Below, in pieces: positions 1 through 7,181 of a DNA stretch of 41,571 nucleotides (positions are counted from its first letter, which is position 1; each line of letters opens with the position of its first letter). Made by a program: the position numbers and the translations under genes. Source of the stretch: a bacterium (lineage in GTDB: Bacteria > Babelota > Babeliae > Babelales > JABDEC01); the NCBI GenBank assembly GCA_947481115.1, contig CANKEI010000001.1:1-41571 (forward strand), in the 5' to 3' direction. The notes beneath the pieces are model-generated. The model made no database searches. It was given only the letters and a program-made list of their open reading frames with translations, and was not told where the DNA came from.

Positions 1-132
1 TTCACCACTGGAAACTCATTGGCGGAAAGGAAATCTATGTTTAAACGATTGTTCAGTCGGAGCCGTATGACGCGAGAGTGTCCCGTCCGGTTCTACGAGG
101 GGCCCCAAGGTTTAACCAAAGGGTCTACTCAC
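1..132 (+). mobile_element. 3' end of a group II intron (domains 5 and 6)
   Basis: Positions 60-93 form a 34-nt hairpin with the layout of group II intron domain 5: GAGCCG pairs with CGGTTC, the AGC catalytic triad is at 61-63, a two-base bulge (CC, 83-84) lies on the 3' side, and a GAGA tetraloop is at 74-77. The only lower-stem defect is T66 facing C87. Domain 6 follows at 97-130: GAG pairs with CTC, and GGGCCC pairs with GGGTCT. This leaves A127 as a single bulged adenosine near the 3' end, the expected branch point. The intron would end in AC at 131-132. Length, tetraloop, bulge position and branch A match the bacterial IIA/IIB plan. The rest of the intron, including any reverse transcriptase, lies left of the window. 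Confidence 0.85.
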
Positions 133-849
133 CAAAAATTAAGTTTGGTAGCATTAGTTGTTTTGCTTTTAAGCGCTACTACGGTTTCGGATTTGTTTGG
201 AATGTGTTTTCAGGATTCTGATTGCGGATCGGGTAAATGCTTCGTAAGTGAACCGGGGGTTTCTTTTTGCCACGCTCCGTTGGGCACAGGAAAGACAGTT
301 CTGAATTGTTCGGATTTTTACGATATAGAAGGTGGATCAGTGTGCGCAACAGGCCTTACATGTTTAGATGTTGATACCGACGTTGGATTTCAATGCGTAG
401 CGACAGAAACATCTTTTTGTAGTAAGCTTACTGGTTGTAGCGTTCCTCAATCGGCTGGTCGTCCGCCGCTTAATGGATCGGTCTGTAATATGGGTCATGA
501 TTTAGCAGATCAGCCCTTATGCTGGACTTCGCAAGGTCAATGCCTTCAAATAGCCCCGCCCTCACCCCCAGTCATCGGCGATCCATGTGTGGCTTGCTTA
601 GCCTATCCGGTTGATAGCGGGCAGTCGTACGATTCTTGTCAGTTATCTAGCTACCTTGGTTGCAGCTTTCCAAACAATGATTATACTCAGATTGGAACAT
701 GTGAATCAGTATCAGCGGTGAGTTCTAAATTGGGTTCCAAGACACCGATTGCGGCTACGCCTAAGAAATTAGCTGCATCTAAAGCACTAATGGCAGTGCC
801 TAAGAAGAAGTTAGCTGTGTCCAAAAAATTAGCTGCAGCTAAGAAATAA
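37..849 (+). CDS. Cys-rich secreted protein, 5' end replaced by group II intron sequence
   Basis: The reading frame stays open from inside the intron tail. An ATG at 37 has an AAGG about 6 nt upstream, and the frame can be extended to a TTG at 19. The first 32 residues from ATG 37 are translated intron domains 5 and 6. The native protein probably begins in the 3' exon at 133 (QKLSLVALVVLLLS), which is a signal peptide lacking its MK start; its start codon would lie in the 5' exon, upstream of the intron. The mature part has 18 cysteines in short spaced pairs, beginning CFQDSDCGSGKC, which recalls small disulfide-rich modules. The C-terminus is a Lys/Ala tail with repeated KKLAAS/KKLAVS units. 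Function is unknown; export to periplasm or host is inferred. If the intron splices, the product is restored; otherwise this is a disrupted gene. Confidence 0.7.
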   Translation: MFKRLFSRSRMTRECPVRFYEGPQGLTKGSTHQKLSLVALVVLLLSATTVSDLFGMCFQDSDCGSGKCFVSEPGVSFCHAPLGTGKTVLNCSDFYDIEGGSVCATGLTCLDVDTDVGFQCVATETSFCSKLTGCSVPQSAGRPPLNGSVCNMGHDLADQPLCWTSQGQCLQIAPPSPPVIGDPCVACLAYPVDSGQSYDSCQLSSYLGCSFPNNDYTQIGTCESVSAVSSKLGSKTPIAATPKKLAASKALMAVPKKKLAVSKKLAAAKK

Positions 850-1437
850 AGCGTAAAAAGTTTAGCAAGAAAGATCTAGTACTTCTAATCCTGATCACAA
901 TCTATTTGCTTGAAAATTTATTCAACCCAAGTTTGAAGGTCAATTTTGCACTAGATTAATCAAATTTTAAAAAATCTATTATCTGCCCCCAAAATTTATT
1001 TTTTGTCTCGAAAATTACCTCTATATACTTACGCTAGGTTAAAAGATTTTAATGCATGGCTAGCATTTGATCGAAAAGTTTTTTTAATTGCGCCAAATTT
1101 GATTTTAGTCTAAAGCTGTCTTTCTAATACTAATAGAATTAACGCAATAATCAATTTTAAGAGTCTCGAGTGAAATAGAAAGAGGGCTCAAGCAGAACAC
1201 TTGAGTGTTTTAGCATGGGCTAGCGAGTGCGTAGATTTGTCCCTGAGGCCGATAATGTATATTATGTAAAAAATCTCCAGCCCTGATTGAGGCTGGAGAT
1301 TGAGGTCTTGTGGAGGGTTTCACCGAAAAAAGTTTGGCGAATTTTTATTGGTTAAAATCTACCAGCTAAATAATTCAAAAGCAAGTAAATTTTGCTAAAA
1401 GTTAGTTTTCTATTTGTCTAGCTAAGTTATTAAGGGT
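850..1437. other. 588-bp stretch without a recognised gene
   Basis: No convincing ORF or tRNA is seen on either strand. It contains a small hairpin (CTCAAG 1187-1192 with CTTGAG 1200-1205, 7-nt loop) and the strong minus-strand terminator at 1268-1300. The remainder is AT-rich sequence, possibly the 3' UTRs of the two flanking convergent secreted-protein genes. Confidence 0.5.
1268..1300 (-). terminator. Intrinsic terminator downstream of the small Cys-rich gene
   Basis: A perfect 10-bp stem, ATCTCCAGCC (1273-1282) with GGCTGGAGAT (1291-1300), has an 8-nt loop and is followed on the minus strand by a run of six T. It would end transcripts of the minus-strand gene at 1438-1617. Confidence 0.75.
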
Positions 1438-1617
1438 TTAGCAAGCAGGCCCAGAGCAAGTACAGGTGTCATTAACGCATTGCCAAATGCAAGAACCTGC
1501 TCGAGGATTAGAGCAAGGGTTATTTAAGCACTGCTGCGCTTCGGCACAGTTTATTGTTTGGGCTAGTAGTGAAGAGGCTGAGTTTAAGAAAAGAAGACAT
1601 AATAAGAATTTTTTCAT
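1438..1617 (-). CDS. Small Cys-rich secreted protein (59 aa)
   Basis: The start at 1617 gives MKKFLLCLLFLNSASSLLAQ, a classical Sec signal peptide with a likely cut after LLAQ or LLA. It has a GGAG 7 nt upstream, so the longer frame to 1674 is rejected. The mature peptide is about 39 residues with eight cysteines (INCAEAQQC, NPC, SC, QC, TCTC, PAC), the density of a disulfide-stabilised mini-protein. No family is recognised. It joins the Cys-rich exported proteins at 37-849 and 37000-37272. A periplasmic or secreted location is inferred, and four disulfides are possible. Confidence 0.7.
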   Translation of the reverse strand: MKKFLLCLLFLNSASSLLAQTINCAEAQQCLNNPCSNPRAGSCIWQCVNDTCTCSGPAC

Positions 1618-1730
1618 AATAACGCTCCATAAATTAATTCTATATAATTTATTTTCAAATTTTAAAATACTCATCTTGAACTAGTAAAAACTGTTCACAG
1701 TATTAAAGTAAAAATTTATAGCTTTAAAAG

Positions 1731-2060
1731 TTAAGATGCTGTTTCTGCTCTGGCAGCTTCAAAAGCCGCAATTCGTTCGGCTACTGAAAGCTCTGCAGAT
1801 GCTATTTCTTCTGTCACTGCAGCAATTCGTGCTTTTTTTTCTTCAATCATCGCAAGTCTTGCTTTAAACGCCTCAACCTCGGCCTTCAAAGCGTCTTTTC
1901 TCTCCTGTTCTCTATCTGCGTCAAATTTTGCTTTGAACTCACGCATGGTGGGTTGGCTCGGATAATCCCTTCTCGAAAATATTGCGCGCTCCTCATCAGC
2001 GGCAATTGCATTGCCGGCGGTTAGTAAAGTGATCGACAATGACATGATTTTTTTAAACAT
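1731..2060 (-). CDS. Secreted coiled-coil protein (109 aa)
   Basis: The protein has a signal peptide of about 20 residues ending NAIAA, then a charged helical region rich in Ala, Glu, Lys and Arg from about residue 40 to the end with heptad-like spacing, consistent with one long coiled coil. GGAGG lies 4 nt before the ATG. It contains no cysteines. The upstream region holds one of the best copies of the promoter shared by secreted-protein genes (2131-2160) and a 9-bp inverted repeat in the leader. Function is unknown; a periplasmic or exported structural or effector role is inferred only from the signal peptide. Confidence 0.7.
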   Translation of the reverse strand: MFKKIMSLSITLLTAGNAIAADEERAIFSRRDYPSQPTMREFKAKFDADREQERKDALKAEVEAFKARLAMIEEKKARIAAVTEEIASAELSVAERIAAFEAARAETAS

Positions 2061-2076
2061 AAGACCTCCAAATAAA

Positions 2077-2113
2077 TTCGTAAGAATTCGACAACAATTG
2101 GCTGTCTTACGAA
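2077..2113 (-). repeat. Inverted repeat in the leader of the coiled-coil secreted gene
   Basis: TTCGTAAGA (2077-2085) and TCTTACGAA (2105-2113) are perfect 9-bp complements separated by 19 nt. They lie between the promoter and the ribosome binding site, so they could form a 5' UTR hairpin or a protein-binding site. Confidence 0.5.
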
Positions 2114-2160
2114 ATTCTCACTGTAACTATAGTCTAGACTAGCGCGTAAACTAAAAACAA
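2114..2160 (-). promoter_or_regulatory. Promoter of the coiled-coil secreted gene (shared motif)
   Basis: On the minus strand the -35 TTGTTT (2155-2160), an 18-bp spacer and the -10 TAGACT (2131-2136) are followed directly by ATAGTTACAGTGAGAAT (2114-2130). The same spacing and a near-identical downstream box occur upstream of 39527. A 12-bp palindrome TAGTCTAGACTA (2130-2141) overlaps the -10. Confidence 0.55.
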
Positions 2161-2248
2161 GAGTTTTGCGATTTTTGTGACCGCCCCGGGAGAAAAATCA
2201 AGTTTTGCAGCTTTGAGCCCTAGGAGATACTCGAATAAAATTTAGAAA

Positions 2249-2286
2249 AAGCCCCTTTGAGTGATTAAGTTTACTCAAAGGGGCTT
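2249..2286 (-). terminator. typA terminator
   Basis: A 14-bp stem, AAGCCCCTTTGAGT (2249-2262) with ACTCAAAGGGGCTT (2273-2286), has a 10-nt loop and is followed on the minus strand by TTTCTAAATTT. It lies 23 nt past the typA stop codon. Confidence 0.8.
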
Positions 2287-2309
2287 AAAAAATTTAAAAG
2301 CAAAATTAA

Positions 2310-4109
2310 TTATCTAGCGCGTTTACGCTCAACTTCTTTTAAAAAGCGTTTACGTAACCTAATTGACTTAGGTGTACACTCGATTAATTCATCATCATTA
2401 ATAAATGACAAACACTGCTCAAGTGACATCTGCCAGTGCGGCTGTAGTAAAACTGCGTCATCTGTACCTGAGGCGCGCATGTTACTTAACTTTTTGCCTT
2501 TGCAGGGGTTAACCGTCAGGTCATTGTCACGGGAGTGGACCCCTACGATTTGACCTTCGTAAACTACCGCCCCGGGGCCTAAGATTAAGACACCACGCTC
2601 TTGTAGCGCTTCGAGCGCAAAACCAGTAGCTTTGCCTGGCTCCATAGAAACTAAAACACCTTTTTGACGAGTGCGAATATCACCAGAGTATGGACCATAT
2701 TCATCAAAAATGGAGTTCATCACGCCGCGACCCTTAGTATCCATCATAAATTCTGATTGATACCCTAAGATACCACGGGTTGGAATTTTGTAGATTAAAC
2801 GCACCATGGCTCCGTCTTCTTTCATTTCAACCATTTGGCCACGACGAATACCCATCGCTTCGACCACTTTGCCCATATATTCAGAGGCTACGTCGATCGT
2901 CAACAATTCGTAAGGTTCTAGCTTCTTACCGTCAACTACTTGGTAAATAATTTCTGGACGAGTAACTTGAAATTCAAAACCTTCTCGGCGCAACTTTTCG
3001 ATAAAGATCGATAAATGTAATTCGCCGCGACCAGAGAGTTTATAACCAAGGGTATCGTCTTCAACTTTCATCGCTACGTCAGAAAGTAATTCACGATAGA
3101 TGCGATCACGCAATTGGCGACCGGTGACAAATTCACCTTCTGTGCCACCAAGTGGTGAATCGTTAGGTAAAAACTTAATCGAAATAGTTGGTGGATCGAT
3201 CTTGATGGCTTCTAAAGGTTGCGGATCATTAACGTCGGTCACAGTTTGGCCGATGGTAATATCTTTGAAACCGGCGATCGCCACAATTTCACCGACACTA
3301 GCTTGGTCAGCTTCAACATGTTTATCGCGATCAAATTTATACAGCTTAGTGATCCGAACCGGTGCGCCGCCAGATTCTGGCGTACAAGCGATGACGTTTT
3401 GATTAACTTTTAAGGAGCCAGCTGTAACTTTGCCAACTGCCAAGCGACCCATAAATGGCGAGTAGGCTATAGCACTAACCAACATTTGAAAAGGACGATT
3501 AATGTCACCCTTAGGGGCTGGCAAGAAAGCAATTATCTGTTCGAAAATCACCTTAATATTGTCAGTTTTTTTGCGATAATCCATAGTTGCCCAGCCATTT
3601 TTAGCTGAGGCGTAAATTACAATAAAGTTTAAAATGTGATCTGGTGCATTTAAACCAACTAGCAAATCAAAAACTTGATCTACTACCCATTCTGGGCGCG
3701 CTGTATCTTTATCGATTTTATTTACTACGACGATTAAGGGTAAATTTTTAGCAACCGCTTTTTTTAACACAAAGTAAGACTGAGGCATCGGGCCTTCAGC
3801 AGCATCTACTAAAAAGACTACGCCATCGACCATGCCAAGCGTACGTTCAACTTCGCCACCGAAATCCGCGTGACCAGGGGTGTCTACAATGTTAATAAAG
3901 TAGCCATTATATAGACAAGAACCATTTTTAGCTTTAATGGTAATACCGCGCTCTTTTTCTTGAGCATCAGAATCCATCAAACGTTCTTCAATTACGTGAT
4001 GCGCTTGCATCGAATCGCTTTGTTTAAATAATTCGTCAACTAAGGTAGTTTTACCATGGTCAACGTGGGCAATAATCGCCACATTTCGAAGTTTATTTTG
4101 GCCGTCCAC
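2310..4109 (-). CDS. typA: Ribosome-associated GTPase TypA/BipA
   Basis: TypA/BipA is a translational GTPase that binds the 70S ribosome and helps large-subunit assembly and stress adaptation. The protein is 599 aa (E. coli BipA is 607). G1 AHVDHGKT is at 14-21, G2 ERGIT at 53-57, G3 DTPGH at 76-80, G4 NKID near 130 and G5 SAKNG near 168. The elongation-factor domain II, domains III and V and the BipA-specific C-terminal region follow, including GRGELHLSIFIE and the RGVMNSIFDEYGPY stretch. The start is GTG at 4109 with AGGGG about 9 nt upstream; it gives the usual short lead before the G1 motif. It is a single gene with its own terminator at 2249-2286. Confidence 0.97.
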   Translation of the reverse strand: MDGQNKLRNVAIIAHVDHGKTTLVDELFKQSDSMQAHHVIEERLMDSDAQEKERGITIKAKNGSCLYNGYFINIVDTPGHADFGGEVERTLGMVDGVVFLVDAAEGPMPQSYFVLKKAVAKNLPLIVVVNKIDKDTARPEWVVDQVFDLLVGLNAPDHILNFIVIYASAKNGWATMDYRKKTDNIKVIFEQIIAFLPAPKGDINRPFQMLVSAIAYSPFMGRLAVGKVTAGSLKVNQNVIACTPESGGAPVRITKLYKFDRDKHVEADQASVGEIVAIAGFKDITIGQTVTDVNDPQPLEAIKIDPPTISIKFLPNDSPLGGTEGEFVTGRQLRDRIYRELLSDVAMKVEDDTLGYKLSGRGELHLSIFIEKLRREGFEFQVTRPEIIYQVVDGKKLEPYELLTIDVASEYMGKVVEAMGIRRGQMVEMKEDGAMVRLIYKIPTRGILGYQSEFMMDTKGRGVMNSIFDEYGPYSGDIRTRQKGVLVSMEPGKATGFALEALQERGVLILGPGAVVYEGQIVGVHSRDNDLTVNPCKGKKLSNMRASGTDDAVLLQPHWQMSLEQCLSFINDDELIECTPKSIRLRKRFLKEVERKRAR

Positions 4110-4246
4110 TTAGAGCGTCCCCTTTGAGCAAAAAACAGTAAATTTTAAGATTTAAAGCTAATTATACTAGATTTTAGAAAAAATTGTAGGGGAAACCTAA
4201 AGTAAATTAAGTTTTGGATTTTTAGGCCCATTGGGTCCAAAATTTA

Positions 4247-4723
4247 CTAAACTTTAAACTCTACTAAACAAATCGGAATCAACTGATCTAGTTTAAAATT
4301 TGAGATCAGCTCTAACAGTTGTTGATACCATTGCGTCGCTTCAAGTGCTGATGGATTTTCGATCCATAAAAAATCGTAATAAAAATTATTTAAACAGAAA
4401 TTTACCAAATTTTCGTTAATACTACTATTAAGACTACTATCAGAGAGATTTAGGCAACTTGCTTGTAAGATCTCAGCATAAAGATCCGTAAAATCATCCC
4501 TGAACCCTAAGGTTTGCAAGCTTAAGCCGGCGGTGTTTTGAAAAAATTTTAGTGAATCTAAGATGGTATAGAGTTGCTCGCGCGCTGCCTCAGTATTGCT
4601 GAATTTAAGCTTATGGAAACCAGGAGTTAAAAAAAGATCTTGCAGGTACAAGATTTCATTTTCAGAAGTTTTCTGATTGTAAGAATCGCTACTATGGTAT
4701 GTTTTGTGTAAAAGGCGTTCCAT
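4247..4723 (-). CDS. Unrecognised cytoplasmic protein (158 aa)
   Basis: I recognise no family. AGGAG 6 nt before the ATG supports the start at 4723. The protein has no signal peptide, no membrane span and only a few scattered cysteines. It is predicted mostly helical, with aromatic-rich stretches (NNFYYDFLWIENPS) and a hydrophobic C-terminal strand (LIPICLVEFKV). Unlike many neighbours it is not exported. It stands alone between typA and a secreted-protein gene, so context gives no clue to its job. Confidence 0.55.
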   Translation of the reverse strand: MERLLHKTYHSSDSYNQKTSENEILYLQDLFLTPGFHKLKFSNTEAAREQLYTILDSLKFFQNTAGLSLQTLGFRDDFTDLYAEILQASCLNLSDSSLNSSINENLVNFCLNNFYYDFLWIENPSALEATQWYQQLLELISNFKLDQLIPICLVEFKV

Positions 4724-4922
4724 AATAAGCTCCTTTGGTATTGTCCGTGATATTGCGCACGATTTTAAACTATGCAGAGCAGCTTAAAGGAGCGCTTTAG
4801 CAAAATCAATAAATTATACAAAATATAATTTTCTGTTGTATTTAAGCGCTTAATCAAATTTAAATTTGATTTTTAAAAGACTCTCTGGGTCGAGCTAGCT
4901 TTAAAGTTGGTTTTCGGAAAAG

Positions 4923-4960
4923 AAGATCTGGTGCAAAGTTTAAGCTTAACGCCAGATCTT
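4923..4960 (-). terminator. Terminator of the 169-aa secreted-protein gene
   Basis: An 11-bp stem (one G-T pair), AAGATCTGGTG (4923-4933) with CGCCAGATCTT (4950-4960), is followed on the minus strand by CTTTTCC. It lies 16 nt past the stop of the gene at 4976-5485. Confidence 0.65.
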
Positions 4961-4975
4961 AAATTTTAAACGAAA

Positions 4976-5485
4976 TTACCGAGTAGTTTGAGGTGTTGAA
5001 AGTTTATCTAATTCTTCCATGGTTACTGGCTTCAAATCAGCTTCGCTAACATCTGGCAAAGAACCATTAGCAGAGAACATTTCTGCACCAACACGTGCTT
5101 TTTTAGCCTCAGAAACTTTGTCACTCGCTTCGAGCTCGCATTCAAGTGAGCCCTTAAACTCTTTCTGGCCTACAAGAAAGCGAACAGGGGCTGCTCTTTT
5201 TCGCATTTCTCTTCGATTCGACTCTGCTAAAAGAGCCATGAAACGATCACTGATATCCTGGCGATGCGTTAGGCAAAGTGAAACTTCGCATGGGTTAAGA
5301 GAACGCTTTGCTAGGAGACAGTCAAGGCAGCGATATACTTTAGCTCTGGCCTTAGCCTTAAATCCGGCAAATTCCGGCCTGTCTATATCTGTACGAAATA
5401 TGGCTGTTAAGCCAGCAAAGTTACTTAATAAGATTATTAAACTGAAAAATTTAAAAAAATAGATTTTTTTAAACATATTAAACAT
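4976..5485 (-). CDS. Putative secreted protein (169 aa)
   Basis: An N-terminal Lys/Phe-rich signal peptide (FFKFFSLIILLSNFAGLTA, about residues 11-29) is followed by a basic helical region with a compact four-cysteine cluster, CLDCLLAKRSLNPCEVSLC (residues 53-71). An acidic, Glu/Lys-rich C-terminal half follows. Two in-frame ATGs (5485 and 5476) are possible: AAGGGA is 4 nt from the first and about 13 nt from the second. No family is recognised. Export followed by disulfide or metal binding at the CxxC-type cluster is inference. Confidence 0.6.
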   Translation of the reverse strand: MFNMFKKIYFFKFFSLIILLSNFAGLTAIFRTDIDRPEFAGFKAKARAKVYRCLDCLLAKRSLNPCEVSLCLTHRQDISDRFMALLAESNRREMRKRAAPVRFLVGQKEFKGSLECELEASDKVSEAKKARVGAEMFSANGSLPDVSEADLKPVTMEELDKLSTPQTTR

Positions 5486-5616
5486 AGTGTCCCTTATTAG
5501 AAAATTTATAAATTACAATTAAGATATATTTTTAAAAAAAGTGCTTATTTAAGCCAATAATTCAAGTATAAATAAAAGAAAAAAAGAATTCAAATGGAGA
5601 TGGAGAGAGTCTAGCC

Positions 5617-6798
5617 TTAAGTCAGAAATGGCAATTCGATCTTAGGGAGACCCCATTCGTCATCTAAATGAATTGGGATAGCTGAACCGCCGCAGCACAG
5701 TTGGCTATCGGGTAACACTAGTAAACCGCAAAATAACTGGTTAACCCGGGCCTGCGTGAGCTGTGAAATTTTAGTAGTCGTAAAATCATAGCTGTAAAGG
5801 TCTACTCGCAAATCTGGCGCATCGGTTTTGAGATTTTGCGTGCAAAAATAGATTTTTTCAGGTGTGTACCTAGGTAAAAAAGGCAAAATAGATTCATGTA
5901 AGCGGATATCAGGGGCCCCAAGGTCTCCAAAGTAGGCTTTAGGTAGATCAAAGCTAAAGAGAAATTTTGCTTCAATCAAAGTTAAACTATGACAATCGAA
6001 GCTGACTACTGAAGGCCGGCGAGCTGGAACCTGAGTCAGGAAAAAGCCCTGTGAGGCATTAATAAATTTAAGAAATTTAAGATTAGGTCTAAGTTGGTCG
6101 TGAAACGAGCAGAACAATAGTTTACCATCTGAAGATTTAAGCGCTGCTAGTGTTAAATTTGGGTCAATTGGGGCTGAATTTAGCTCGAAGCTGAGAATAG
6201 TGCTTTGGGCGCTATCTTTTTTAATGCAAAATAACTGTGAATCGACGATTTGAGGGTAAAGATAGTCACTGTCGGGTGACCATAGCAAAGTAGTTACCTG
6301 GGGGGTTCTATTTGCAATATTAACCTGAAAGATACCATAATTATCCCGAAATTGAGCGCAAAGGCAAAAGTTATGGCTATCTTGCCAAACCATGGAGTTT
6401 AAATTAACTAAGGGGGCATATAGCTCAATAGTCTTAATTAAGCGCCTGTCGTAGAACTTTACCCTAATTAAACCATGATCTATAAAACTGAAGCCGCTAA
6501 AATCTGGCAAAAATTGAAAGCCGGCCGGTTTAAAGCTAGAAAGTGTGGCTGGAAAAGCAATTTTGGTTGTCGGGTCCCAAGACCAAAGCTGTAATTGATC
6601 GAGATTGTTTTGATATAAAAGATAGTATAGTTGTTGCTTAGGATTATATCCGACAGGGTATAAATATTCAGCTGACCAAATAATCGTGGGCCAATTCAAG
6701 CAACTTAAGAGTAGAATAGTGCAAAAATGACCTGTAAAGCCCCACCGGAGACTATTACGTAGGTTTTTCAGTCTAGTTAAATAAAACAAAGCTAGCAT
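5617..6798 (-). CDS. Exported beta-propeller-like protein
   Basis: This is a 393-aa protein with a positively charged N-terminus and a hydrophobic segment (FCTILLLSCLNWPTIIWSA, residues 25-43) typical of a signal peptide. The rest is beta-rich with repeated blocks containing W/F-S-P-D or D-S-D turns (LWSPDSDYLYPQ, FLPDFSGFSF, LKSSDGKLLF). These resemble the blades of TolB/WD40-like propellers. No catalytic motif is visible. The start is ATG 6798 with only a weak GGG before it; no better start was found before the signal peptide. A role in periplasmic binding or protein interaction is inferred from the fold guess alone. Confidence 0.6.
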   Translation of the reverse strand: MLALFYLTRLKNLRNSLRWGFTGHFCTILLLSCLNWPTIIWSAEYLYPVGYNPKQQLYYLLYQNNLDQLQLWSWDPTTKIAFPATLSSFKPAGFQFLPDFSGFSFIDHGLIRVKFYDRRLIKTIELYAPLVNLNSMVWQDSHNFCLCAQFRDNYGIFQVNIANRTPQVTTLLWSPDSDYLYPQIVDSQLFCIKKDSAQSTILSFELNSAPIDPNLTLAALKSSDGKLLFCSFHDQLRPNLKFLKFINASQGFFLTQVPARRPSVVSFDCHSLTLIEAKFLFSFDLPKAYFGDLGAPDIRLHESILPFLPRYTPEKIYFCTQNLKTDAPDLRVDLYSYDFTTTKISQLTQARVNQLFCGLLVLPDSQLCCGGSAIPIHLDDEWGLPKIELPFLT

Positions 6799-6836
6799 CC
6801 CAAAATAAAGTGATTTTGATTTTTAATCTAGCCTGA

Positions 6837-6998
6837 TCAGGTTAGGGTGGCAAGTTTTGAGAGGGTAAAAGAGTTTAAAACAACCATCGCACTAGCCAGA
6901 ATGACTAGTGCGATGGAAAAAAGGAGAGTAGTAATGAAGCCTAAGTTAAGAGCTAACGTGCTTCCGGGCCCTCCAACCCACACGTTAACAATATTCAT
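6837..6998 (-). CDS. Possible tiny membrane protein (53 aa)
   Basis: From the ATG at 6998 (a GTG at 7028 would add 10 residues) the frame gives a short N-terminus, then one long hydrophobic segment (GFITTLLFSIALVILASAMV) and a short polar tail. No good ribosome binding site is seen for either start. The hydrophobic segment is written by a perfect 12-bp inverted repeat (6884-6916), which could also be a transcription terminator. The opposite strand has AAGGAG 7 nt before an ATG at 6934. The ORF could be a membrane mini-protein, a type I toxin-like peptide, or chance. Confidence 0.35.
   Translation of the reverse strand: MNIVNVWVGGPGSTLALNLGFITTLLFSIALVILASAMVVLNSFTLSKLATLT
6884..6916. repeat. 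Perfect 12-bp inverted repeat, terminator-like
   Basis: CCATCGCACTAG (6884-6895) pairs exactly with CTAGTGCGATGG (6905-6916) around a 9-nt loop. On the minus strand it is followed by TTGTTTT, so it could terminate transcripts coming from recF. On the plus strand AAAAAAGGAG follows. Confidence 0.6.
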
Positions 6999-7181
6999 TA
7001 TGAATATATTTAAGCAAAAGTCAAACACCCCTAAATAAAGGGGTTATGCCTACCTGAGAAGATTTTCAGGGGTAGAAAAATTTTTACAGGTTCGCTTCAG
7101 GTTGGCTAAAATTGAATTAAAATTGTTAAGAAACAGGTCTTAGGGGTGTGGGTTATGCTAAAAAAGTAGGTAACAGGTGCC

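Noticed and set aside
19..36. TTG start at 19 for the first gene
   Set aside because: It lies inside the intron tail with no better ribosome binding site than ATG 37; both are intron sequence rather than the native start.
1187..1205. CTCAAG-N7-CTTGAG as a HAIR (HspR) site
   Set aside because: The half-sites are in the opposite order to HAIR (CTTGAGT-N7-ACTCAAG) and no promoter or stress gene follows.
2257..2280. CTTTGAGT-N10-ACTCAAAG as a HAIR-like operator
   Set aside because: It is the stem of the typA terminator and the spacing is wrong.
3100..3402. Plus-strand ORFs inside typA, dnaN, nrdJ, recA and rny
   Set aside because: They are antisense shadows of strongly conserved genes, without their own ribosome binding sites or recognisable products.
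5019..5462. 147-aa plus-strand ORF opposite the 169-aa secreted protein
   Set aside because: The minus frame has a signal peptide, a ribosome binding site and a terminator; the plus frame has none of these.
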